64,000 bases of DNA, from NCBI RefSeq assembly GCF_051014685.1, contig NW_027478772.1:310001-374000 (forward strand). The letters run 5' to 3'. The translations under genes were made by a program, and so were the position numbers. This stretch comes from Ptiloglossa arizonensis (taxonomy: Eukaryota > Arthropoda > Insecta > Hymenoptera > Colletidae). Position 1 is the stretch's first letter. Each line of letters starts with the position of its first letter. Below are positions 1-9,858 of the stretch, one piece after another. The notes under the pieces were generated by a model that saw only the letters and a list, made by a program, of their open reading frames with translations, was not told the origin of the DNA and did no database searches.

Positions 1-178
1 GTTGAGAAACCATCAAAATTTTCGCAAGTCTGATACTCGAAACCAATAACTACTATGGCCTAGGGCAAAAATACACACACCGCTGTAATCGGGCGAGTTT
101 CTGCTTTCAGATGCAACAAGAATTTCTCGAGTTCGTCCCGTTCGTTCGCGAGATATGGGAGTTTGAAGTTAAGGAATT

Positions 179-355
179 GTTGAGAAACCATCAAAATTTT
201 CGCTGGTCTGATACTCGAAACCAATAACTGGAATGGCCTAGGGGAAAAGTACAAACACCATTGTAATCGGGCGAGTTTCTACTTTCAGATGCAACAGGAA
301 TTTCTCGAGTTCGTCAATCCGTTCGCGAGATATGGGAGTTAGAATTTAAGGAATG
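179..355 (+). repeat. Representative satellite monomer (177 bp)
   Basis: One complete unit counted from GTTGAGAAACC to the base before the next equivalent position. The length of 177 is an exact multiple of 3 (59 codons), so open frames continue across monomer junctions on both strands. Indels of 1-3 bp occur, for example the preceding unit is 178 bp. Monomers differ mainly in a 30- to 40-bp variable block after AAAATTTT and in the bases just before and inside the dyad. Confidence 0.9.
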
Positions 356-707
356 ATTGAGAAACCGTCAGAATTTTCGCAAGTCTGATTTCCGAAACCA
401 ATAACTACTATGGCCTAGGGCAAAAATACACACACCGCTGTAATCAGGCGCGTTTCTGCTTTCAGATGCAACAAGAATTTCTCGAGTTCGTCCCGTTCGT
501 TCGCGAGATATGGGAGTTTGAAGTTAAGGAATTGTTGAGAAACCATCAAAATTTTCGCTGGTCTGGTACTCGAAACCAATAACTACTATGGCCTAGGGGA
601 AAAGAACACACACCATTGTAATCGGGCGTGTTTCTACTTTCACATGCAACAGGAATTTCTCGAGTTCGTTAATCCGTTCGCGAGATATGGGAGTTTGATG
701 TTAGGGA

Positions 708-723
708 ATGGTTGAGAAACCAT
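708..723 (+). other. Example of the conserved dyad (hairpin) present in each monomer
   Basis: ATGGTT-GAGA-AACCAT is a perfect 6-bp inverted repeat around a 4-base loop that fits the GNRA pattern. It lies at the start of nearly every monomer. Many variants keep the stem while changing the loop: GAGC and GCGA versions are common, GAGT occurs near 14342, and GGTT...AGCC keeps pairing as RNA through a G-U wobble (e.g. near 52566). Some classes break it (AATGTTTGAGGAACCAT, AACGCTTGAGCAACCAT). Function is unknown; it could matter in satellite transcripts or as extruded DNA. Confidence 0.6.
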
Positions 724-724
724 C

Positions 725-732
725 AAAATTTT
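725..732. other. Example AAAATTTT tract (one per monomer)
   Basis: A self-complementary A4T4 tract directly follows the dyad in most monomers, giving one per 177 bp. A4T4 runs are established as intrinsically curved DNA. Repeating at about nucleosome spacing, they could bias nucleosome placement. A few monomers carry variants such as AAAGTTTCG (near 4264) or AATATTTTCG (near 20573). Confidence 0.5.
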
Positions 733-2865
733 CATTGGTCTGATACTCGAAAACAATAACTGGAATGGCCTAGGGGAAAAGTACACACACCACTGTAATC
801 GGGCGTGTTTCTACTTTGAGATGCAACAGGAATTTCTCGAGGTCGTCAATCCATTCGCCAGATATGGGAGTTAGAAGTGAAGGAATGGTTGAGAAACCAT
901 CAAAATTTTCGCAAGACTGATTCCCGAAACCAATAACTACAAAGGCCTAGGGGAAAAATACACATGCAGTTGTAATCGGGCGAGTTTCTACTTTCGGATG
1001 CAACAGGAATTTCTCGAGTTCGTCAATCCGTTCGCGAGATATGGGAGTTCGAAGTTAAGGAATGGTTGAGAAACCATCAAAATTTTCGCAAGTCTGATAA
1101 TCGAAACCAATAACTACTATGGCCTAGGGGAAAAGTACACTTACCGCTGTATTCGGGCGAGTTTCTACCTTCAGATGCAACAGGAATTTGTCGAGATCGT
1201 CAATCCGTTCCCGAGATATGGGAGTTTGAAATTAAGGAATGGTTGAGAAGCCATCAAAATTTTCGCAAGTCTGATAATCGAAAACAATAACTACTATGGC
1301 CTAGGGGAAAAGTACACACACCATTGTAATCGGGCGAGTTTCCACTTTCAGATGCAACAGGAATTTCTCTAGTTCGTAAATCCGTTCGCGAGATATGGGA
1401 GTTTCAAGTTAAGGAACGCTTGAGCAACCATCCAAATTTTCGCAAGTCTGATACTCGAAACCAATAACTACTATGGCCTAGGGGAAAAGTACACACACCT
1501 TTGTAATCGGGCGAGTTTCTACTTTCAGATGCAACAGGAATTTCTCGAGTTCGTCAATCCATTCGCGAGATATGGGAGTTTGAAGTTAAGGATTGTTTGA
1601 GGAACCATCAAAATTTTTGCAAGTCTGATTCCCGAAACCAATAACTACAAAGGCCTAGGGGAAAAATACACACACCATTGTAATCGGGCGTGCTTCTACT
1701 TTCAGATGTAATAGGAATTTCTCGAGATCGTCAATCCGTTCGCGAAATATGGGAGTTCGAAGTTAAGGAATGGTTGAGAAACCATCAAAATTTTCGCAAG
1801 TCTGATAATCGAAACCAATAACTACTATGGCCTAGGGGAAAAGTACACTTACCGCTGTATTCGGGCGAGTTTCTACCTTCAGATGCAACAGGAATTTCTT
1901 GAGTTCGTCAATCCGTTCGCGAGATATGGGAGTTTGAAGTTAGGGAATGGTTGAGAAACCTTCAAAATTTTCGCTGGTCTGATACTCGAAACCAATAACT
2001 GGAATGGCCTAGGGGAAAAGAACACACACCATTGTAATCTGGCGTGTTTCTACTTTCACATGCAACAGGAATTTGTCGAGATCGTCAATCCGTTCCCGAG
2101 ATATGGGAGTTTGAAATTAAGGAATGGTTGAGAAACCATCAAAATTTTCGCAAGTTTGATTCCCGAAACCAATAACTACAAAGGCCTAGGGGAAAAATAC
2201 ACATGCCGTTGTAAACGTGCGAGTTTCTACTTTCAGATGCAATAGGAATTTCTCGAGTTCGTGAATCCGTTCGCGAGATATGGGAGTTCGAAGTTAAGGA
2301 ATGGTTGAGAAACCATCAAAATTTTCGCTGGTCTGATACTCGAAACCAATAACTGGAATGGCCTAGGGGAAAAGTACACACACCACTGTAATCGGGCGAG
2401 TTTCTACTTTGAGATGCAACAGGAGTTTCTCGAGTTCGTCAATCCATTCGCGAGATATGGGAGTTTGAAGTTAAGGACTGTTTGAGGAACCATCAAAATT
2501 TTTGCAAGTCTGATTCCCGAAACCAATAACTACCATGGCCTAGGGGAAAAGTACACTTACCGCTGTATTCCGGCGAGTTTCTACTTTCAGATGCAACAGG
2601 AATTTCTCGAGTTCGTCAATCCGTTCGGGAGATATGGGAGTTTGAAGTTAGGGAATGGTTGAGAAACCATCAAAATTTTCGCTGGTCTGATACTCGAAAC
2701 CAATAACTGGAATGGCCTAGGGGAAAAGTACACACACCACTGTAATCGGGCGTGTTTCTACTTTGAGATGCAACAGGAGTTTCTCGAGTTCGTCAATCCA
2801 TTCGCGAGATATGGGAGTTTGAAGTTAAGGAATGTTTGAGGAACCATCAAAATTTTTGCAAGTCT

Positions 2866-5800
2866 GATTCCCGAAACCAATAACTACAAAGGCCTAGGGG
2901 AAAAACACACATGCAGTTGTAATCGGGCGAGTTTCTACTTTCGGATGCAACAGGAATTTCTCGAGTTCGTCAATCCGTTCGCGAGATATGGGAGTTCGAA
3001 GTTAAGGAATGGTTGAGAAACCATCAAAATTTTCGCAAGTCTGATAATCGAAAACAATAACTACTATGGCATAGGGGAAAAGTATACACACCATTGTAAT
3101 CGGGCGAGTTTCTACTTTCAGATGCAACAGGAATTTCTCGAGTTCGTCAATCCGTTCGCGAGATATGGGAGTTTCAAGTTAAGGAACGCTTGAGCAACCA
3201 TCAAAATTTTCGCAAGTCTGATACTCGAAACCAATAACTACTATGGCCTAGGGGAAAAGTACACACACCATTGTAATCGGGCGTGTTTCTACTTTCAGGT
3301 GCAACAGGAATTTCTCGAGTTCGTCAATCCGTTCGCGAGATATGGGAGTTTGAAGTTAAGGAACGCTTGAGCAACCATCAAAATTTTCGCAAGTCTGATA
3401 CTCGCAACCAATAACTACTATGGCCTAGGGGAAAAGAACACACACCATTGTAATCGGGCGTGTTTCTACTTTCACATGCAACACGAATTTCTCGAGTTCG
3501 TCAATCCGTTCGCGAGATATGGGAGTTTGAAGTTAGGGAATGGTTGAGAAACCATCAAAATTTTCGCTGGTCTGATACTCGAAACCAATAACTGGAATGG
3601 CCTAGGGGAAAAGTACACACACCACTGTAGCCGGGGAGTTTCTACTTTGAGATGCAACAGGAGTTTCTCGAGTTCGTCAATCCATTCGCGAGATATGGGA
3701 GTTTGAAGTTAAGGACTGTTTGAGGAACCATCAAAATTTTTGCAAGTCTGATTCCCGAAACCAATAACTACCATGGCCTAGGGGAAAAGTACACTTACCG
3801 CTGTATTCCGGCGAGTTTCTACTTTCAGATGCAACAGGAATTTCTCGAGTTCGTCAATCCGTTCGGGAGATATGGGAGTTTGAAGTTAGGGAATGGTTGA
3901 GAAACCATCAAAATTTTCGCTGGTCTGATACTCGAAACCAATAACTGGAATGGCCTAGGGGAAAAGTACACACACCACTGTAATCGGGCGTGTTTCTACT
4001 TTGAGATGCAACAGGAGTTTCTCGAGTTCGTCAATCCATTCGCGAGATATGGGAGTTTGAAGTTAAGGAATGTTTGAGGAACCATCAAAATTTTTGCAAG
4101 TCTGATTCCCGAAACCAATAACTACAAAGGCCTAGGGGAAAAATACACATACCGTTGTAATCGGGCGAGTTTCTTCTTTCAGATGCAACAGGAATTTCTC
4201 GAGATCGTCAATCCGTTCCCGAGATATGGGAGTTTGAAATTAAGGAATGGTTGAGAAACCATCAAAGTTTCGCTGGTCTGATTCTCGAAACCAATAACTG
4301 GAATGGCCTAGGGGAAAAGTACACACACCACTGTAATCGGGCGTGTTTCTACTTTGAGATGCAACAGGAGTTTCTCGAGATCGTCAATCCGTTCGCCAGA
4401 TATGGGAGTTAGAAGTGAAGGAATGGTTGAGAAACCATCAAAATTTTCGCAAGTCTGATTCCCGAAACCAATAACTACAAAGGCCTAGGGGAAAAATACA
4501 CATGCAGTTGTAATCGGGCGAGTTTCTATTTTCGGATGCAACAGGAATTTCTCGAGTTCGTCAATCCGTTCGCGAGATATGGGAGTTCGAAGTTAAGGAA
4601 TGGTTGAGAAACCATCAAAATTTTCGCAAGTCTGATAATCGAAAACAATAACTACTATGGCATAGGGGAAAAGTATACACACCATTGTAATCGGGCGAGT
4701 TTCTACTTTCAGATGCAACAGGAATTTCTCGAGTTCGTCAATCCGTTCGCGAGATATGGGAGTTTCAAGTTAAGGAACGCTTGAGCAACCATCAAAATTT
4801 TCGCAAGTCTGATACTCGAAACCAATAACTACTATGGCCTAGGGGAAAAGTACACACACCATTGTAATCGGGCGTGTTTCTACTTTCAGATGCAACAGGA
4901 ATTTCTCGAGTTCGTCAATCCGTTCGCGAGATATTGGAGTTTGAAGTTAAGGAACGCTTGAGCAACCATCAAAATTTTCGCAAGTCTGATACTCGCAACC
5001 AATAACTACTATGGCCTAGGGGAAAAGAACACACACCATTGTAATCGGGCGTGTTTCTACTTTCACATGCAACACGAATTTCTCGAGTTCGTCAATCCGT
5101 TCGCGAGATATGGGAGTTTGAAGTTAGGGAATGGTTGAGAAACCATCAAAATTTTCGCTGGTCTGATACTCGAAACCAATAACTGGAATGGCCTAGGGGA
5201 AAAGTACACACACCACTGTAGTCGGGCGAGTTTCTACTTTGAGATGCAACAGGAGTTTCTGGAGTTCGTCAATCCATTCGCGAGATATGGGAGTTTGAAG
5301 TTAAGGACTGTTTGAGGAACCATCAAAATTTTTGCAAGTCTGATTCCCGAAACCAATAACTACCATGGCCTAGGGGAAAAGTACACTTACCGCTGTATTC
5401 CGGCGAGTTTCTACTTTCAGATGCAACAGGAATTTCTCGAGTTCGTCAATCCGTTCGGGAGATATGGGAGTTTGAAGTTAGGGAATGGTTGAGAAACCAT
5501 CAAAGTTTCGCTGGTCTGATTCTCGAAACCAATAACTGGAATGGCCTAGGGGAAAAGTACACACACCACTGTAATCGGGCGTGTTTCTACTTTGAGATGC
5601 AACAGGAGTTTCTCGAGATCGTCAATCCGTTCGCCAGATATGGGAGTTAGAAGTGAAGGAATGGTTGAGAAACCATCAAAATTTTCGCAAGTCTGATTCC
5701 CGAAACCAATAACTACAAAGGCCTAGGGGAAAAATACACATGCAGTTGTAATCGGGCGAGTTTCTACTTTCGGATGCAACAGGAATTTCTCGAGTTCGTC

Positions 5801-6900
5801 AATCCGTTCGGGAGATATGGGAGTTCGAAGTTAAGGAATGGTTGAGAAACCATCAAAATTTTCGCAAGTCTGATAATCGAAAACAATAACTACTATGGCC
5901 TAGGGGAAAAGTATACACACCATTGTAATCGGGCGAGTTTCTACTTTCAGATGCAACAGGAATTTCTCGAGTTCGTCAATCCATTCGCCAGATATGGGAG
6001 TTCGAAGTTAAGGAATGGTTGAGAAACCATCAAAATTTTCGCAAGTCTGATTCCCGAAACCAATAACTACAAAGGCCTAGGGGAAAAATACACATGCATT
6101 TGTAATCGTGCGAGTTTCTACTTTCGGATGCAACAGGAATTTCTCGAGTTCGTCAATCCATTCGCCAGATATGGGAGTTTGAAGTTAAGGAATGTTTGAG
6201 GAACCATCAAAATTTTTGCAAGTCTGATTCCCGAAACCAATAACTACAAAGGCCTAGGGGAAAAATACACATACCGTTGTAATCGGGCGAGTTTCTACTT
6301 TCAGATGCAACAGGAATTCCTCGAGATCGTCAATCCGTTCCCGAGATATGGGAGTTTGAAATTAAGGAATGGTTGAGAAACCATCAAAGTTTCGCTGGTC
6401 TGATTCTCGAAACCAATAACTGGAATGGCCTAGGGGAAAAGTACACACACCACTGTAATCGGGCGTGTTTCTAATTTGAGATGCAACAGGAGTTTCTCGA
6501 GATCATCAATCCGTTCGCCAGATATGGGAGTTAGAAGTGAAGGAATGGTTGAGAAACCATCAAAATTTTCGCAAGTCTGATTCCCGAAACCAATAACTAC
6601 AAAGGCCTAGGGGAAAAATACACATGCATTTGTAATCGTGCGAGTTTCTACTTTCGGATGCAACAGGAATTTCTCGAGTTCGTCAATCCGTTCGCGAGAT
6701 ATGGGAGTTTGAATTTAAGGAACGCTTGAGCAACCATCAAAATTTTCGCAAGTCTGATACTCGCAACCAATAACTACTATGGCCTAGGGGAAAAGAACAC
6801 ACACCATTGTAATCGGGCGTGTTTCTACTTTCACATGCAACACGAATTTCTCGAGTTCGTCAATCCGTTCGCGAGATATGGGAGTTTGAAGTTAGGGAAT
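2866..6900 (+). repeat. Irregular 7- to 10-monomer higher-order repeats, left segment
   Basis: Marked monomers recur at multiples of 177 bp. The CATGCAACACGAATTTC variant lies near 3475, 5067 and 6834, spacings of 1592 (9 monomers) and 1767 (10 monomers). The TACCATGGCC variant lies near 2531, 3770, 5363 and 7130. The segment starting at 2866 matches that starting at 4457 until about 3895/5487, where the second copy skips two monomers and resumes with sequence like 4260-4457. These are products of unequal exchange. Boundaries are approximate because they were set by eye. Confidence 0.7.
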
Positions 6901-7616
6901 GGTTGAGAAACCATCAAAATTTTCGCTGGTCTGACACTCGAAACCAATAACTGGAATGGCCTAGGGGAAAAATACACATGCCGTTGTAAACGTGCGAGTT
7001 TCTACTTTCAGATGCATTAGGAATTTCTCGAGTTCGTGAATCCGTTCGCGAGATATGGGAGTTCGAAGTTAAGGAATGGTTGAGAAACCATCAAAATTTT
7101 CGCAAGTCTGATAATCGAAACCAATAACTACCATGGCCTAGGGGAAAAGTACACTTACCGCTGTATTCCGGCGAGTTTCTACTTTCAGATGCAACAGGAA
7201 TTTCTCGAGATCATCAATCCGTTCCCGAGATATGGGAGTTTGAAATTAAGGAATGGTTGAGAAACCATCAAAGTTTCGCTGCTCTGATTCTCGAAACCAA
7301 TAACTGGAATGGCCTAGGGGAAAAGTACACACACCATTGTAATCGGGCGTGTTTCTACTTTCAGATGCAACAGGAATTTCTCGAGCTCGTCAAACCAGTC
7401 GCGAGATATGGGAGTTTGAAGTTAAGGAATGTTTGAGGAACTATCAAAATTTTCGCAAGTCTGATTCCCGAAACCAATAACTACAAAGGCCTAGGGGAAA
7501 AATACACATACCTTTGTAATCGGGCGAGTTTCTACTTTCAGATGCAACAGGAATTTCTCGAGATCGTCAATCCGTTCGCCAGATATGGGAGTTAGAAGTG
7601 AAGGAATGGTTGAGAA

Positions 7617-8680
7617 TCCATCAAAATTTTCGCAAGTCTGATTCCCGAAACCAATAACTACAAAGGCCTAGGGAAAAAATACACATGCAGTTGTAATCGT
7701 GCGAGTTTCTACTTTCGGATGCAACAGGAATTTCTCGAGTTCGTCAATCCGTTCGCGAGATATGGGAGTGTGAAGTTGAGGAATGGTTGAGAAACCATCA
7801 AAATTTTCGCTGGTCTGCTACGCGAAACCAATAACTGGAGTGGCCTAGGGGAAAATACACATACCGTTGTAATCGGGCGAGTTACTACTTTCAGATGCAA
7901 TAGGAATTTCTCGAGATCGTCAATCCGTTCGCGAGATATGGGAGTTTGAAATTAAGCAATGGTTGAGAAACCATCAAAATTTTCGCAACTCAAATACTCG
8001 AAACCAATAACTACTATGGCCTAGGGCAAAAATGCACATACCTCTGTAATCGGGCGAGTTTCTACTTTCAGATGCAACAGGAATTTCTCGAGATCGTCAA
8101 TCCGTTCGCCAGATATGGGAGTTAGAAGTGAAGGAATGGTTGAGAATCCATCAAAATTTTCGCAAGCCTGATTCCCGAAACCAATAACTACAAAGGCCTA
8201 GGGAAAAAATACACATGCAGTTGTAATCGTGCGAGTTTCTACTTTCGGATGCAACAGGAATTTCTCGAGTTCGTCAATCCGTTCGCGAGATGTGGGAGTG
8301 TGAAGTTGAGGAATGGTTGAGAAACCATCAAAATTTTCGCTGGTCTGATACGCGAAACCAATAACTGGAGTGGCCTAGGGGAAAATACACATACCGTTGT
8401 AATCGGGCGAGTTACCACTTTCAGATGCAATAGGAATTTCTCGAGATCGTCAATCCGTTCGCGAGATATGGGAGTTTGAAATTAAGGAATGGTTGAGAAA
8501 CCATCAAAATTTTCGCAACTCAAATACTCGAAACCAATAACTACTATGGCCTAGGGCAAAAATGCACATACCTCTGTAATCGGGCGAGTTTCTACTTTCA
8601 GATGCAACAGGAATTTCTCGAGTTCGTCAATCCGTTCGCGAGATATGGGAGTTAGAATTTAAGGAATGGTTGAGAAACCA
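7617..8680 (+). repeat. Three-monomer tandem duplication (about 530 bp)
   Basis: Sequence around 7709-7900 recurs at 8239-8430, a 530-bp spacing equal to three monomers less one base. Both copies share unusual markers such as GTGTGAAGTTGAGG and the single-A-short GGGGAAAATACAC. The copies differ at only a few bases, so this is a recent local duplication. Confidence 0.75.
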
Positions 8681-9280
8681 TCAAAATTTTCGCAAGTCTG
8701 ATTCCCGAAACCAATAACTACAAAGGCCTAGGTGAAAAATACACATACCGTTGTATTCGTGCGAGCTTCTACTTTCAGATGCAACAGGAATTTCTCGAGT
8801 TCGTCAATCCGTTCGCGAGATATGGGAGTTTGAAATTAAGGAACGTTTGAGAAACCATCAAAATTTTCGCAAGTCTGATACTCGAAACCAATAACTATTA
8901 TGGCCTAGGGCAAGAATACACACACCGCTGTAATCTAGCGAGTTTCTTCTTTCAGATGCAACAAGAATTTCTCGTGTTCGTCTATTCGTTCGCGAGATAT
9001 GGGAGTTTGAAGTTAAGGAATGGTTGAGAAACCTTCAAAATTTTCGCAGGTCTGATACTCGAAACCAATAACTGGAATGGCCTAGGGGAAAAGTACACAT
9101 ACCATTGTAATGGGGCGAGTTTCTACTTTCCGATGCAACAGGAATTTCTCGAGTTCGTCAATTCGTTCGCGAGATATGGGAGTTTGAAATTATGGAATGG
9201 TTGAGAAACCATCAATATTTTCGCATGTCTGATACTCGAAACGAATAACTACAATGGCCTAGGGGAAAAATACACATACC

Positions 9281-9284
9281 GTTG
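9281..9284. repeat. Target-site duplication GTTG, left copy
   Basis: GTTG lies directly outside the left LTR and is repeated at 13184-13187. In uninterrupted monomers the site reads TACCGTTGTAATCGGG; here the satellite stops after CCGTTG and resumes with GTTGTAATCGGG. A 4-bp duplication with TG...CA LTR ends is the expected signature of integrase-mediated insertion. Confidence 0.93.
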
Positions 9285-9402
9285 TGTTGTTTCGTTCTCT
9301 CCTCTTATCACTTGGATCTCTGGAGGAGAGATCCTTTTGAATGATTTATCCCCGTACGAGCCCCCAAATAACTATTGCTCTGATGTGGTATATTAAAGTA
9401 TA

Positions 9403-9420
9403 TTTAATAATATTATATAT
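9403..9420 (-). promoter_or_regulatory. TATA-like and possible polyadenylation region of the 3' LTR
   Basis: On the minus strand this A/T-rich stretch reads TATATAATA (9420-9412), followed downstream by ATTAAA (9408-9403), a known variant of the polyadenylation hexamer. It sits about 530-545 bp into the 665-bp LTR, leaving roughly 120 bp for R-U5, a sensible place for the U3/R border. The assignment rests on position and composition only. Confidence 0.35.
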
Positions 9421-9546
9421 TACAATGATGATAGTGTTACATGTAGTGTCAGTGGTTAGTTTCGCTGGATACGTCTTTTAATTGTCTCGTCTTATCGTCT
9501 TTTTAGTCATACCGTCCGCGACACACTCTTCGGACATACTCTCGTC

Positions 9547-9596
9547 GTCATACTTTGTCATACTCTGTCATACTGTATCATACTGTGTCATACTGT
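9547..9596 (-). repeat. Five 10-bp direct repeats in U3 of the 3' LTR
   Basis: Five tandem units of GTCATACTNT (the fourth starts with A), ACAGTATGAC on the element's coding strand. They lie upstream of the TATA-like stretch in element orientation. Short tandem repeats in U3 often act as enhancer-type binding sites in LTR elements; no factor is recognised here. The same array is at 12781-12830. Confidence 0.75.
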
Positions 9597-9858
9597 GTCC
9601 CTACGTTCTTCTCGCGCTCTATATAGTCATTCCCATTCATTCTCTTTCATTCCAATCCTCAGTCTCTCTCACTTCAGACATTCGGCCACGCTCGGCCATC
9701 CCAATCACCCGTCTTTTCTAAACACTCTTCACTTTCTCCGAACCACATGTATTTCCTTTCATCCCCATGCATTCTCACGCTCGGTCGTCGCACAAGACCC
9801 TTTGTAAAGGATACTCGTGCCTTCCAGGAAAGCTAGCGAGCCGATCGGCGCTAAATGT

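Larger units (their letters stand above)
1..9284 (+). repeat. 177-bp satellite array, left segment
   Basis: Head-to-tail copies of one monomer of about 177 bp, some 52 of them by length. The landmark GTTGAGAAACC starts at 1, 179 and 356 and recurs at the same spacing throughout. Each monomer holds, in order, the GGTTGAGAAACC dyad, an AAAATTTT tract, GGCCTAGGGG, GTAATCGGGCG, a CTTTCAGATGCAACAGG block, TTTCTCGAG and TTCGCGAGATATGGGAG. CTCGAG (XhoI), TCGCGA (NruI) and CCTAGG (AvrII) occur in most monomers, so digestion should give a 177-bp ladder. No gene is supported here. Short reading frames such as 3472-3657 and 7709-7900 on the minus strand are the monomer itself read in an open frame. Confidence 0.97.

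Noticed and set aside
1..9284. CRISPR array, because of regular short repeats
   Set aside because: The whole 177-bp unit is conserved; there are no unique spacers between short repeats and the context is eukaryotic satellite.
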